Assembly: GCF_030818075.1 (NCBI RefSeq)
Contig: NZ_JAUSZZ010000001.1
Location: 3,658,001 to 3,722,000, forward strand
Direction: 5' to 3'
Length of the DNA stretch: 64,000 bases
Source of the DNA: Microbacterium proteolyticum
GTDB lineage: Bacteria; Actinomycetota; Actinomycetes; Actinomycetales; Microbacteriaceae
A model generated the notes under the pieces. It searched no databases. It had not been told where the DNA came from and saw only the letters and a list, made by a program, of their open reading frames with translations. The position numbers and the translations under genes are program-made. Of the stretch, positions 33,738-42,598 are shown one piece after another (the stretch's first letter is position 1; each line of letters opens with the position of its first letter).

Positions 33738-34999
33738 CCCTGGCGCACGAGTCAGCGACGGTCGCCGGCGTTCCTTCTGAGAAGGGCGCCGGCGACCGCC
33801 GCGTGCTCGGGTGGACGCGCGGCGACACCGTCCGCACGATCGTCGCCCTCGCGATCGCGGCGGCACTGCTCACCACGGCGGCTCTGCTCGACGCCGGTCG
33901 GGGCGCCGGCCAAGGGCCGACCGCAGCGTTCGCCCTGCTGACGGGCACGGCTCTCGGCATCCTGTTCGAGAGGGGGCGCTTCTGCTTCTTCTGCATCTTC
34001 CGCGACCTTTTCGAGAAGCGGAACAGCCGCGGCGCGTATGCGATCCTCACTGCTTTAGCCGTGGGCCTCGTCGGGTACGCGGTCGTCTTCGCGCTGCGGG
34101 TGCCCGTCCCGGTGCCGGGTACGTCCGCACCCGGAGCGCACGTCGGGCCGGTCAGTGTCGCACTAGTGTTCGCGGGCATCGCCTTCGGCCTCGGCGTCGT
34201 GATCTCGGGAGGCTGCATCGGCGGCCACCTGTATCGCCTCGGCGAAGGGAGCCTGCGAGCCTTTCCCGCCCTGGCGGGATCGATCCTCGGCTTCGGCCTC
34301 GGGTTCCTCACCTGGAATCCCCTCGCATCCACCTTCATCCTGGGCGCCCCCGCGCCCTGGCTTCCGGCTGCGGCGGGCTACGGTGTCGCCGTCGCCTTCC
34401 AGCTCGCCGTGATCGTGGCGATCGGCATCTGGCTGTTGAAGTGGAACCCGCCGGTCGACGCTCGTCCCGCGTACCGGGTGGATGCCACCGAGCTGCGCCG
34501 CGTGCTGTTCTTCCGCCGGTGGCCGGCGCTGCTCACGGGGGCGCTGGTCGGTCTCGCGAGCGTTGTCTATTACCTGCGGGTGGGCCCCCTCGGGGTGACG
34601 AGCCAGCTCTCGAGCCTCACCCGAACCGCTCTCGAGACGAACGGCCTCATGCCCGACACGTTGATCGGACTCGATGCGTCGCTGGGCGGATGCGTCGCGT
34701 TCGTCGTCGAGACCATCACCGAAAATGGCTGGCTGCTCATCGGCATCTTCGCTGGTTCGCTCGCCGCCGCTCTGCCGGGGCGGCGCTTCCGCCTCGAGCG
34801 GCTGACGGTGCGCGGAACCGGCACGGCGCTGATCGGCGGCATCCTCCTCGGCTGGGGCGCGATCCTCGGGCTCGGCTGCACGATCGGCGTGTTCTTGTCG
34901 GGGATTCAGGCGTCATCGGCATCGGGATGGATCTTCGCCGCATCGGTCGTGCTGGCCCTGGGGATCGGCTTTCGAGCGGGACTCCACCGCGGCACGTGA
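33734..34999 (+). CDS. YeeE/YedE (TsuA-like) thiosulfate/sulfur transport membrane protein
   Basis: 421 residues from a GTG overlapping the rhodanese stop. About ten membrane segments. The family's cysteine stations are present: FERGRFCFFCIFRDLFE, VVISGGCIGGHLYRLGEGS, GLDASLGGCVAF and LGLGCTIGVFLSG. In TsuA, such cysteines pass thiosulfate through the membrane. Coupled translation with an extracytoplasmic rhodanese suggests a two-part sulfur uptake unit. The last 87 bp overlap the convergent LysR gene. Confidence 0.9.
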   Translation: MTLAHESATVAGVPSEKGAGDRRVLGWTRGDTVRTIVALAIAAALLTTAALLDAGRGAGQGPTAAFALLTGTALGILFERGRFCFFCIFRDLFEKRNSRGAYAILTALAVGLVGYAVVFALRVPVPVPGTSAPGAHVGPVSVALVFAGIAFGLGVVISGGCIGGHLYRLGEGSLRAFPALAGSILGFGLGFLTWNPLASTFILGAPAPWLPAAAGYGVAVAFQLAVIVAIGIWLLKWNPPVDARPAYRVDATELRRVLFFRRWPALLTGALVGLASVVYYLRVGPLGVTSQLSSLTRTALETNGLMPDTLIGLDASLGGCVAFVVETITENGWLLIGIFAGSLAAALPGRRFRLERLTVRGTGTALIGGILLGWGAILGLGCTIGVFLSGIQASSASGWIFAASVVLALGIGFRAGLHRGT

Positions 35000-35926
35000 C
35001 CGCGTCGTGCAGCGCTGGACGTGCACCCGCACCGCCTCGACCATCTCGTGCCGAAGACCGTCGAGAACGGCGCGGATCGTCGCCCCGTCGCGGCGAGGGG
35101 TGCGCACGATGGCCGCGATCTCGCGGAAGGCGGCCCCGTCTGCCAGCGGCACCGCGGCCGTGCCGGGCGGCAGCGGCCCGCGCCCGAGCCTCGGCAGGGC
35201 CGCGATCGCCAACCCGCGCTCGACGAAGGCGAGAAGCGACTGGAACTCCGCGGCCTCGTACACCGTTCCGGCGCTCCGGCCGAGTCCGGTCGTCGACTCC
35301 AGCCACCGGCGGTAGGGGTCATCGTTGGGGGTCACGGCCCAGCTCTCGTCGACGAGGTCGGCCCAGGTCAGGCGCGAACGGCCCCCGAGCGGGTGGTCGG
35401 CGGGAAGGATGACGTCGACGGCGTCGTGCCCGAGCATCTCCCGGTGCAGGTCGGGGTCGGCGTGCCCGGTCGGCGCGGCCCCCCACGACTTCACGACGGC
35501 GAGGTCGGCGAGCCCGAGGCGCACCTGACGGGTGGCATCCGCGGGTTCGCGCTCGACCGGCTCGATCCGCACCGCCGGACACGTGTCGCGCAGCGTGGCG
35601 ATGAGCGGCACGACCAGTCCGCGCAAGGCGGTCGGAAAGGCGGCGACCCGCACGCGGCCGGCGGGGCGATCGGATGCCGCGACCTCGGCGAGATCGTCGA
35701 GACGCAGCACCGCCGGGCGGCCCTCGTCCACGAGCCGGCGAGCCAGTTCGGTCAGGACGACCCCGCGCCCCACCCGCTCGAGAAGCGGTGCGCCGACCGC
35801 GTGCTCCAGCCGTTGCACGCGCTGGGTGACGTTCGACGGGGTGTAGTGCAGCAGGGCGGCGGCTGCGGTCACCGATCCCGCGTCGGCCACGGCGATGAGC
35901 GCGCGGAGCCCGTGCACATCAATCAT
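34913..35926 (-). CDS. LysR-family transcriptional regulator
   Basis: 337 residues. N-terminal winged HTH (LRALIAVADAGSVTAAAALLHYTPSNVTQRVQRLEHAVGAP, residues 5-50) and effector domain from about residue 88 (GRVRVAAFPTALRGLVVPLI). The last 35 residues (TTRSRAAVESRSKADPQGQHDRCGEDP) are encoded in the region antisense to the permease end and look non-native. Divergent from a DMT exporter gene 72 bp away, which is its likely target. TACGAT 6 nt before the ATG supports a leaderless start. Confidence 0.9.
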   Translation of the reverse strand: MIDVHGLRALIAVADAGSVTAAAALLHYTPSNVTQRVQRLEHAVGAPLLERVGRGVVLTELARRLVDEGRPAVLRLDDLAEVAASDRPAGRVRVAAFPTALRGLVVPLIATLRDTCPAVRIEPVEREPADATRQVRLGLADLAVVKSWGAAPTGHADPDLHREMLGHDAVDVILPADHPLGGRSRLTWADLVDESWAVTPNDDPYRRWLESTTGLGRSAGTVYEAAEFQSLLAFVERGLAIAALPRLGRGPLPPGTAAVPLADGAAFREIAAIVRTPRRDGATIRAVLDGLRHEMVEAVRVHVQRCTTRSRAAVESRSKADPQGQHDRCGEDPSRCR

Positions 35927-35932
35927 TCACTG

Positions 35933-35938
35933 ATCGTA
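35933..35938 (-). promoter_or_regulatory. -10 of the LysR gene
   Basis: TACGAT on the minus strand, 6 nt before the ATG at 35926, inside the 72-bp LysR/DMT intergenic region. Confidence 0.55.
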
Positions 35939-35998
35939 AATCGCGGGGCGCGGAAACGCTCGATTGTGCTGCACGATGTGCGCCACGATCATCGAGAG

Positions 35999-36904
35999 GT
36001 GACCCAGACGACGCCCCCTGCCATCGGCATCCCCACGCCGCGGAACCCGCGCACGCGCGCGAGCGTGCTGCTGGCGCTCGCGATGGCCGGGTGGGGCACG
36101 ATCGGCCTGTTCAGCATCCAGGCGGGCACCGACGCGATCACGACGACCGCCTGGCGCTGCGTGTTCGGCGCGGCGACACTTCTCGTGCTGTCCCTTGCGA
36201 CGCGGTCGTTCCAGACCTCGATCTGGACGCGGCGCGCGGTCCTGCTGACCGTGGTCGGTGGCCTCGCGCTGGTCGCGAACTGGGCGTTCCTCTTCTTCTC
36301 GTTCAGCCAGACGACGATCACCATCACGACGGTCGCCTATCACCTCGAGCCGTTCTTCCTCGTCGCGCTCGGTGCGCTCGCCAGTCGCACAGCGCCGCGG
36401 CGGGGCGACGTGGCGTGGCTGTTCGCCGCGTTCGGCGGACTGCTGCTCGCGACGCAGTTCGTCGGCGCTCGCGGCATCCAACCGCTCGACGCGGCGCAGC
36501 TGCTGGGCGTCGGGGCGGCGCTGGCCGCCGGCGCGCTCTACGCCGTCGCCACCTTTGCGGCACAGCACACCAGTGGCATCCGTCCCTACCCGATGACGCT
36601 CATCCAGTGCGTCGTGGGCGCCGCGATCCTGCTCCCATTCGCGCACTCGCTCGACTGGGGCGGGTCGTCGTGGGGGTGGATCGCCGTCATGGGCATCGTC
36701 CACACCGGCCTGCTGTACTCGATCCTCTACAGCACCGCCCGCGTGCTCTCGACGATCACGCTCGCCGCCCTGTCATTCGTGAACCCCGCCGTCGCCGTGC
36801 TCGTCGACGTCCTGGTCTACGGGCACCTGCCCGACGCCCTGCAATTGCTGGGCATCGCAATCATCGCCGCGGCGACCTTGGCGATGACGCTGCGCAACCG
36901 CTGA
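35999..36904 (+). CDS. DMT-family (EamA) transporter
   Basis: 301 residues from the GTG at 35999. Ten helices in two EamA halves: ASVLLALAMAGWGTIGLFSIQAG starts the first; LLGVGAALAAGALYAVATFAAQHTSG the second, with the closing LSFVNPAVAVLVDVLVYGHLPDALQLLGIAIIAAATLAM. It probably exports an amino acid or another metabolite. Divergent from the LysR gene, a common control arrangement. It ends 10 bp from the convergent VOC gene. Confidence 0.9.
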   Translation: MTQTTPPAIGIPTPRNPRTRASVLLALAMAGWGTIGLFSIQAGTDAITTTAWRCVFGAATLLVLSLATRSFQTSIWTRRAVLLTVVGGLALVANWAFLFFSFSQTTITITTVAYHLEPFFLVALGALASRTAPRRGDVAWLFAAFGGLLLATQFVGARGIQPLDAAQLLGVGAALAAGALYAVATFAAQHTSGIRPYPMTLIQCVVGAAILLPFAHSLDWGGSSWGWIAVMGIVHTGLLYSILYSTARVLSTITLAALSFVNPAVAVLVDVLVYGHLPDALQLLGIAIIAAATLAMTLRNR

Positions 36905-36914
36905 CGACCCTTTC

Positions 36915-37271
36915 TCAGCGTTCGGCGATGTCCACGACGCAGAACCGGTTGCCCTCGGGGTCTTCGAGGATGACGTAGTCCGCGTCGGCCGGTCGCCCGC
37001 TCCACTCCACCTCGCGGGCGCCGAGCTCGACCAGCCGGGCGACCTCTGCCGCCTGATCGTCGGCGTACAGGTCGAGGTGGATGCGCGGGGGGAGCACCCG
37101 TGACGAGCGCATGGCGTCGAGCGACACGTGGGGGCCCGCGCCCGCGCGCGGTTCGAGGACCACGAAGTCGTCGGAGGCACCGCGCGGCACGTAGTCGAGC
37201 GCGCGTGTCCAGAACTCCCGTTGCCGAACGAGGTCGTCGACGCGGATGACGATGGACCCGACGGTGAGCAT
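36915..37271 (-). CDS. VOC-family (glyoxalase/bleomycin resistance-like) protein
   Basis: 118 residues from the ATG at 37271; a longer frame to 37355 has a non-conserved start. MLTVGSIVIRVDDLVRQREFWTRALDY, PRIHLDLYADD and VILEDPEGNRFCVVD are the two beta-alpha-beta-beta-beta modules. Metal ligand candidates are His in the HLDL strand and Glu in EDPEGN. Reaction unknown. Confidence 0.87.
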   Translation of the reverse strand: MLTVGSIVIRVDDLVRQREFWTRALDYVPRGASDDFVVLEPRAGAGPHVSLDAMRSSRVLPPRIHLDLYADDQAAEVARLVELGAREVEWSGRPADADYVILEDPEGNRFCVVDIAER

Positions 37272-37299
37272 TCCGTTCCCGTCCGCGGTGCTGGCGCCG

Positions 37300-37590
37300 T
37301 CAGTCCGCCGGTCGGCGGACGTCATCGGGCAGATCACGCGGCCGGCGATCGGCATCCTCCCCCGTCTGCGTCGAGCTCCAGGCGGCCGGCACCTCCAGCG
37401 ACGACGTCGGCATCCAGCCGTAGATCGACGACTGCACCGCCGCCGCGTCGACGACCGGTGCGAACGCCGAGCGCATCGCCTGGCGCCCGCGCTCCGTCCG
37501 CCGTCGCCGCAGGGCTACGGTGAGCCGCACCACCATGCCCACCGCGATGGCGGCCCAGAACACGACCTCGATCCAGCCGAACGCCCCCAT
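37300..37590 (-). CDS. single-TM small protein, unknown function
   Basis: 96 residues from the ATG at 37590, preceded by GGGGAGG. One membrane helix at residues 3-25 (AFGWIEVVFWAAIAVGMVVRLTVAL), then RRRRTERGR and a soluble tail of about 60 residues. It is 28 bp upstream of the VOC gene on the same strand. No family recognised. Confidence 0.6.
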   Translation of the reverse strand: MGAFGWIEVVFWAAIAVGMVVRLTVALRRRRTERGRQAMRSAFAPVVDAAAVQSSIYGWMPTSSLEVPAAWSSTQTGEDADRRPRDLPDDVRRPAD

Positions 37591-37730
37591 GCGATGCCTC
37601 CCCTGTCGCGGGTGTGGGGCCACGCTACTCGCCACCGTCGGCCGGCGGTAGGCGCGCCGGCCCACCGAATTCACGGGGCACCCCGCCTCACCCCGGATGC
37701 CGCGATGCCGACGCCGTCAGCGAGCCGGCG

Positions 37731-38564
37731 TCACCCCTTCTTGCGCTCCGCGAAAAGGTCCTTCGTGCGCAGCAGCCGAAGGGCCGTGACGAGTACGAGC
37801 CCGCCGAGCACGTTGAAGAGCAGGACGTACCCGAACCAGCCCAGCCAGTCGAGATAGGTGATGTCGGCACCCGACTGGATCGCTCCGAAGATGAGGAGCG
37901 AGTCGAGGATGGAGTGGAAGAGTTGCAACCCGGCGAGGAGGAAGCCGCCGATGACGGTGGCGACGATCTTGGCGGGGTCGGACTGGGTGCCCTGCTGCAT
38001 CCGTGTCATCAGGGTGATGGTGCTGCCGCCCAGCACGGCGAGGACGATGCTCTGCCACCCGAACGGGGCGTCTACGTAGTGGTGCGCCGATTCGGCGAGC
38101 GTCTCGTGCCAGTCGGGGAACGCGGTGGTGAGCAATCCCATGAACACCCACCCGCCGGCCAGGTTGGCGACGAGCGTTCCACCCCAGAGCCGGGCGAGCT
38201 GCCCGAACGTGCCCTCCTTGGCGACCAGCGCGGCGATGGGCATGAGGAAGTTCTCGGTGAACAGCTCGCTGTGGGCAAGCAGCAGGGCGATGAGTCCGAC
38301 GCTGAACGCCAGGCCGGCGAGAAGGTGGTCGCCCGTCTGATGCAGCACCCCGAGGTACGCGGCGACGCCCAACCCCACCTCGAGTCCGCCGAAGAACCCG
38401 GTGATCAGAACGATGCGCCACGGCCTGTTGAGTCGTTCCGCGCCCTCCGTGACCGTCGCATCGAACGATTCGGCGAGCTCGTCTTCGACGGCCTCGTCCG
38501 AGTCGCCGATCTCGCGTCGGCGGTCGTCGCTCACGGGAGCATCCGTCGTGTGTCCATGCCTCAC
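37731..38564 (-). CDS. formate/nitrite transporter (FNT) family channel
   Basis: 277 residues from the GTG at 38564, with GGGAG upstream. Six helices: IVLITGFFGGLEVGLGVAAYLGV; LAGLAFSVGLIALLLAHSELFTENFLMPIAALVAKEGT (the FNT pore loop ELFTEN); WGGTLVANLAGGWVFMGLLTT; then DPAKIVATVIGGFLLAGLQLFHSILDSL. An acidic cytoplasmic start of about 45 residues. Possible substrates are formate, nitrite or another small anion. Nitrite would suit the nitrate genes elsewhere in the window, but it is not next to them. Confidence 0.88.
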   Translation of the reverse strand: MRHGHTTDAPVSDDRRREIGDSDEAVEDELAESFDATVTEGAERLNRPWRIVLITGFFGGLEVGLGVAAYLGVLHQTGDHLLAGLAFSVGLIALLLAHSELFTENFLMPIAALVAKEGTFGQLARLWGGTLVANLAGGWVFMGLLTTAFPDWHETLAESAHHYVDAPFGWQSIVLAVLGGSTITLMTRMQQGTQSDPAKIVATVIGGFLLAGLQLFHSILDSLLIFGAIQSGADITYLDWLGWFGYVLLFNVLGGLVLVTALRLLRTKDLFAERKKG

Positions 38565-38701
38565 CGTCGCTCCCACGCGGATGCCGCACAACCCACCTGC
38601 GTGCGTGGCCCGGTGTTGATACGGCTCGACGGCAGCTTCATGGATGCCACGGCGCGCGGGGATTCCTGCAGGGCCGTGGCGGTGGCAAACACCCCAGCGA
38701 T

Positions 38702-38707
38702 TAGTCT
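38702..38707 (+). promoter_or_regulatory. -10 of the 38714 hypothetical gene
   Basis: TAGTCT, 6 nt before the ATG at 38714. Confidence 0.55.
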
Positions 38708-38713
38708 CGACCC

Positions 38714-39058
38714 ATGGCCTGTTGTCCCCGCCCGACGTTCGACGAGATCACGGAGTGGGTGGCCGCGTACGAGGAGACCGACCACGTCGCTCACGCGACC
38801 GTGCACGTCTTGGCCCAGGAAGACCCCGAGCACCTCGACTCGGGGATCGTCGCCATTCACCTGAACCACGGACCCGCGTCGATCTACCTGAACGTCGACT
38901 GCGACAGAAAGTGGACGGCCGCCCTCACCGAGCGGTCCGGCGAATTCCCGCTCTCGGGCAAACACCTCATCGCCCTCGGCGAGGAATTGTTCACGACGGG
39001 GCGCCTCTGCGAGTACCTGCAGTCGCGCACCGACGAGGCTGCCGTCACGACGGCGTAG
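38714..39058 (+). CDS. hypothetical soluble protein
   Basis: 114 residues; ATG placed by the leaderless -10. CCPRPTFDEITEWVAAYEETD and LAQEDPEHLDSGIVAIHLNHGPASIYLNVDCDRKW suggest an alpha-plus-beta domain with several acidic residues and three Cys. No domain recognised. Followed 23 bp later by the DUF1653 gene on the same strand. Confidence 0.7.
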   Translation: MACCPRPTFDEITEWVAAYEETDHVAHATVHVLAQEDPEHLDSGIVAIHLNHGPASIYLNVDCDRKWTAALTERSGEFPLSGKHLIALGEELFTTGRLCEYLQSRTDEAAVTTA

Positions 39059-39081
39059 TCTTGTCAGGGAGAACGCTGCGC

Positions 39082-39291
39082 ATGGACATAGAACCCGGCA
39101 TCTACGAACACTTCAAGGGCCAGCGCTACGAGGTGTTCGGAACGGCGAGGCATTCCGAGACCGAAGAGGTCTTCGTCTCGTACCGCAAGCTCTACGACGA
39201 CTACTCGTACTGGGTGCGTCCGGTCGAGATGTTCACGGGGACGGTCGAGCGCGACGGCTATTCGGGGCCGCGATTTCGGCGGGTCGCCTGA
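39082..39291 (+). CDS. DUF1653 domain protein
   Basis: 69 residues. IEPGIYEHFKGQRYEVFGTARHSETEEVFVSYRKLY and WVRPVEMFTGTVERDG are the whole DUF1653 signature, a small beta-barrel of unknown biochemical role. ATG at 39082 with AGGGAG upstream; TAGTCT at about 39056 may be a -10. It is also readable as the end of a longer frame, which is not coding upstream. Confidence 0.9.
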   Translation: MDIEPGIYEHFKGQRYEVFGTARHSETEEVFVSYRKLYDDYSYWVRPVEMFTGTVERDGYSGPRFRRVA

Positions 39292-39453
39292 TTCGCGAGG
39301 TTCGCTCCGTCACGTGCGTCACGAATCGCCGTCGTCTCTCGGCACCGCAGCCAGCGAACCGGTAAAAGGCTCATGACGGCAGGGCGGACGCACTGAGTCG
39401 GAGACGACGACTCGATGTCGAGAGCATCCGCCAGTCCCCCGACACGCTCCCGC

Positions 39454-39915
39454 TCATGACGCCGGAGGGGCATCGTCGCCGCGGCGCAGTGCCTCATCGA
39501 CACGAGCGAGCAGGGCGGCCGCTGCCTGAACCCCGGCATCGTCGCCGTCGAGCGCGACACGCAGGCGGTCGGCCCAGTAGGCGTGGAGCTTCCGCACGCT
39601 CTCCTCCGCCAGAGCGGTGGGCTGCAAGCGCACGGCGCGGGCATCATCCGGAGCAGTCTGACGCTCGATGAGGCCCTTCGCGACCAGCGAGCGCAGCGCA
39701 ACGCTGCAGTTGCTGCGCTGCAGTGCGGTTGCTTTGGCGACGGCGCTCGGCGAGGCGCCGGGATTGTGGTGCACCCACCTCATGACGAGTGCTTCCGTTC
39801 CCGTCAGCGAAATGATGTCGGGCGCCTGGGGGCCGTTCGGATCGATCTCGCGCGCGACGCGCATCACGACGTCGGCGAACTCGGCGAGAGCATCGTCGGA
39901 GATCGCGGGGGGCAC
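39454..39915 (-). CDS. MarR-family transcriptional regulator
   Basis: 153 residues from a GTG at 39915, placed by TACAGT 6 nt upstream. Winged HTH: LTGTEALVMRWVHHNPGASPSAVAKATALQRSNCSVALRSLVAKGLIERQTAPDDARAVRLQPT (spread over residues 38-100), with flanking dimer helices. Divergent from an MFS exporter gene. The 18-bp operator-like repeat at 39944-39961 lies between them and is the likely binding site for both promoters. Confidence 0.92.
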   Translation of the reverse strand: MPPAISDDALAEFADVVMRVAREIDPNGPQAPDIISLTGTEALVMRWVHHNPGASPSAVAKATALQRSNCSVALRSLVAKGLIERQTAPDDARAVRLQPTALAEESVRKLHAYWADRLRVALDGDDAGVQAAAALLARVDEALRRGDDAPPAS

Positions 39916-39921
39916 GCGGCG

Positions 39922-39927
39922 ACTGTA
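39922..39927 (-). promoter_or_regulatory. -10 of the MarR gene
   Basis: TACAGT on the minus strand, 6 nt before the GTG at 39915. Confidence 0.55.
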
Positions 39928-39943
39928 CCAGCCGGAGATAATA

Positions 39944-39961
39944 AGTTATGCTTTCATAACT
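39944..39961. promoter_or_regulatory. perfect inverted repeat, probable MarR operator
   Basis: AGTTATGCTTTCATAACT: 7-bp perfect arms around CTTT, very AT-rich for this genome. It ends at the base before the MFS ATG and contains a TATGCT -10 for that gene (39947-39952), while covering the -35 area of the MarR promoter. Confidence 0.8.
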
Positions 39962-41218
39962 ATGACGACCGATACCGACTCCGTGCACACGCAACTGGCA
40001 TCCCCTTCGAACGGCATCACGACGCCCCTCCTGCTGGTGCTCGGCCTCCTGAGTGCCGTCGCGCCCTTCGCCACCGACTTGTATCTGCCGGCGTTCCCGC
40101 AGATGACCGTCGAGCTGACGACGTCGGCCACGACCGTGCAACTGACGTTGACGGCGTTCCTCATCGGCGTGACCGCCGGACAGCTCGTGTTCGGCCCGCT
40201 CTCCGACCGGTTCGGGCGCGTCCCGCCCCTCATCGCCGGAGCCGCGCTGTGCGTGCTCGCGAGCGCCATTGCGGTCTTCGCGCCGAACGTCGCCGTGCTC
40301 GTCGTCGCGCGTCTTCTGCAGGGCCTGGGCGGGGCCGCCGGAATGGTGATCGGCCGCGCGGTCATCTCCGATCTCGCGACCGGAAAGGCCGCCGCGCGTG
40401 CCTTCTCCCTCATGATGATCGTCGGTGGCGTCGCCCCGGTCGTCGCCCCGCTCCTCGGCGGTCTGCTGACCGGCCCCATCGGCTGGCGCGGGTTGCTGGC
40501 GATCGTTCTGGGGCTGTCGGTGGCCATGCTCGTCGCCGTGCTCGTCGTGGTGCGCGAGACGCACCTGCGCGCCCGCCGCGACGCGCTGCGCGCGGAGCGG
40601 GTGGCATCCGGATCCCCCCTGCGGGCACTGTGGTCTCGGACCTTCATCGGCTACACGACGGTGTTCGCGTTCGGCTTCGCCGTGATGATGGCGTACATCT
40701 CGGCGTCGCCGTTCCTCTACCAGAACATGCTCGGGCTCGACACGGTCGGATACGGAATGATGTTCGGCCTGAACGCGCTCGCGCTGGTGTTCGTGAGCGC
40801 GCTCGCACCGAAGCTCACCGCCGCCCGTTCGGTCGAGAGCGTCCTGACCCTCGGTATCGCGATCGTGACCGCGTCGACCATCGCCTTCGCGCTTCTCGTC
40901 TTCTCGGGAGCACCGGCGTTCTGGCTCGCGGTGCCGCTCTTCACGGCCGTCGGGTCACTGGGCCTGGTGTTCGGAAACGCGACCGCGCTGGCACTCGGTG
41001 CCGTCCCCCGCATCGCCGGGAGCGCCTCGGCCGTGCTGGGAGCCGCCCAGTTCGGGCTGGCCGCAGTGGTCTCGCCGCTGGTCAGCCTGGGCGGTGAGGG
41101 CACCGCCGCTCCCCTGGCCGTCGTCATGCTCGCGTCTGCGGCGATCGCCGCGGTCGCCCTCGCGGTCACGCGCCGCGCGGAGGGGGTGGCGAAGGCGCGC
41201 AGCGCGGCGGGGCGCTGA
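39962..41218 (+). CDS. MFS exporter, Bcr/CflA (DHA1) type
   Basis: 418 residues, 12 helices. TPLLLVLGLLSAVAPFATDLYLPAFPQM is the Bcr/CflA TM1 with the Asp-Tyr motif; the MFS motif A follows as GPLSDRFGRVPP; TM5 carries GGVAPVVAPLLGGLL. It probably exports drugs or phenolic compounds. The ATG directly follows the MarR operator, without a ribosome site, so the mRNA is probably leaderless and repressed by the divergent MarR protein. Confidence 0.92.
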   Translation: MTTDTDSVHTQLASPSNGITTPLLLVLGLLSAVAPFATDLYLPAFPQMTVELTTSATTVQLTLTAFLIGVTAGQLVFGPLSDRFGRVPPLIAGAALCVLASAIAVFAPNVAVLVVARLLQGLGGAAGMVIGRAVISDLATGKAAARAFSLMMIVGGVAPVVAPLLGGLLTGPIGWRGLLAIVLGLSVAMLVAVLVVVRETHLRARRDALRAERVASGSPLRALWSRTFIGYTTVFAFGFAVMMAYISASPFLYQNMLGLDTVGYGMMFGLNALALVFVSALAPKLTAARSVESVLTLGIAIVTASTIAFALLVFSGAPAFWLAVPLFTAVGSLGLVFGNATALALGAVPRIAGSASAVLGAAQFGLAAVVSPLVSLGGEGTAAPLAVVMLASAAIAAVALAVTRRAEGVAKARSAAGR

Positions 41219-41394
41219 CGCTGCGCGGCCGCGACGGTCGAGGCACGGAATCTCTTTCCGGCGCGAGGCGTGGAACAGGAAAGAAGTGGATGCCATCGCC
41301 CGACGCCCACTGCCCTCGCGGTTCCCGTTGCTTCGGGCGATCCGAAGCTCCTGCGCTCCTTCTCTACGACGAACACGATCAGGCCCACGACACC

Positions 41395-42573
41395 TCACTC
41401 CGACGCCGCAAGCACCGCCGCCAGCCCCTCCCGCAGATCGCGCACAAACTCCCCCGGCATCTCCAGCGCGGGAAAGTGACCGCCCGCCTCGGGCGCCCGC
41501 CATCGCACGATATGGCGGAACCGCTCCTCCGCCCAGGGCCGCGGATGCTTCTCGATGTCGTGCGGGTAGGTGGTGAGGGCCGCGGGCACCGTCACCCGCA
41601 GGTCGGGATCGAGCGATTGGTGACTCTCGAAATAGATCCGTGCCGCAGATGCGCCGGTCGCGGTGAGCCAGTACAGGGTCACGTTGTCAAGGAAGCGGTC
41701 GCGCGAGATGGTCTCGAACGGCGAGTCGACCGTGTCGCTCCATTCGAAGAACTTTTCCAGGATCCATGCGAGCAGCCCGACGGGCGAGTCGACCAGGGAG
41801 TACCCGATCGTCTGCGGCGCGGTCGCCATGACCCTCGCGTAGGCGAGACGGTTCCTCTCAAAGGCGCGAGTGTGCTCGACCCACTGCCGTTCGGTGGCGT
41901 CGAGCCCGTCGAGGCTAAGCCCGGGCGGCGCGATCGGCATGGTGGTGTGGATGCCGATGACGTGCGCCGGAAACCGGCCACCGAGCGCGATGGTGACCGG
42001 CCCGCCCCAATCGCCCCCGTGGGCGAGGAAGCGGTCGTACCCGAGCCTGCCCATGAGCTGGACCCACGCGGCCGCGATGCGTTCCGTGCCCCACCCCTCT
42101 CCGGTGGGCTTGTCGGAGTAGCCATACCCCGGCAGCGACGGCACGACGACGTGGAACGCCGGGGTCTCGGCATCCTGAGGCTCGGCGAGCTCGTCGATGA
42201 TGTCGACGAACTCGGCGACGCTCCCCGGCCAGCCGTGGGTGAGAACGAGCGGAGTGGCATCCGGCCGCGGCGAACGGCGGTGGAGGAAATGGATGCCGAG
42301 CCCGTCGACGACCGTGCGAAACTGGCCGATCTCATTGAGTCGACGCTCGAACGGACGCCAGTCATAGGTGGTGCGCCAGTACTCGATCAGCTCGACGATG
42401 TCGGCGAGGGGTGGGCCTTGCTCCCACCGATCGCGGCTTCGCGCGTCGTGAGGTGTTGTTGCGCGTTCGGGGAGTCGCGTCGATGTCAGGCGTGCGCGCA
42501 GCGCGACGAGGTCCTCGTCGGTGGCGTGCGGCTCGAAGCGCTCGATCCGGTTCGTCGTCTTCTGGTCGCTCAT
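41395..42573 (-). CDS. epoxide hydrolase (EHN domain, alpha/beta fold)
   Basis: 392 residues, the normal length. N-terminal EHN domain (DLVALRARLTSTRLPE ... YDWRPFERRLNEIGQFRTVVDGLGIHFLH), then the alpha/beta core: LTHGWPGSVAEF oxyanion loop, nucleophile Asp in AHGGDWGGPV, and catalytic His in GGHFPALEMP. It converts epoxides to diols. The divergent CGNR gene 87 bp upstream is a plausible regulator; two matching inverted repeats lie between them. Confidence 0.92.
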   Translation of the reverse strand: MSDQKTTNRIERFEPHATDEDLVALRARLTSTRLPERATTPHDARSRDRWEQGPPLADIVELIEYWRTTYDWRPFERRLNEIGQFRTVVDGLGIHFLHRRSPRPDATPLVLTHGWPGSVAEFVDIIDELAEPQDAETPAFHVVVPSLPGYGYSDKPTGEGWGTERIAAAWVQLMGRLGYDRFLAHGGDWGGPVTIALGGRFPAHVIGIHTTMPIAPPGLSLDGLDATERQWVEHTRAFERNRLAYARVMATAPQTIGYSLVDSPVGLLAWILEKFFEWSDTVDSPFETISRDRFLDNVTLYWLTATGASAARIYFESHQSLDPDLRVTVPAALTTYPHDIEKHPRPWAEERFRHIVRWRAPEAGGHFPALEMPGEFVRDLREGLAAVLAASE

Positions 42574-42598
42574 CGAGGCTCCTCATCGACCGGCGGAT

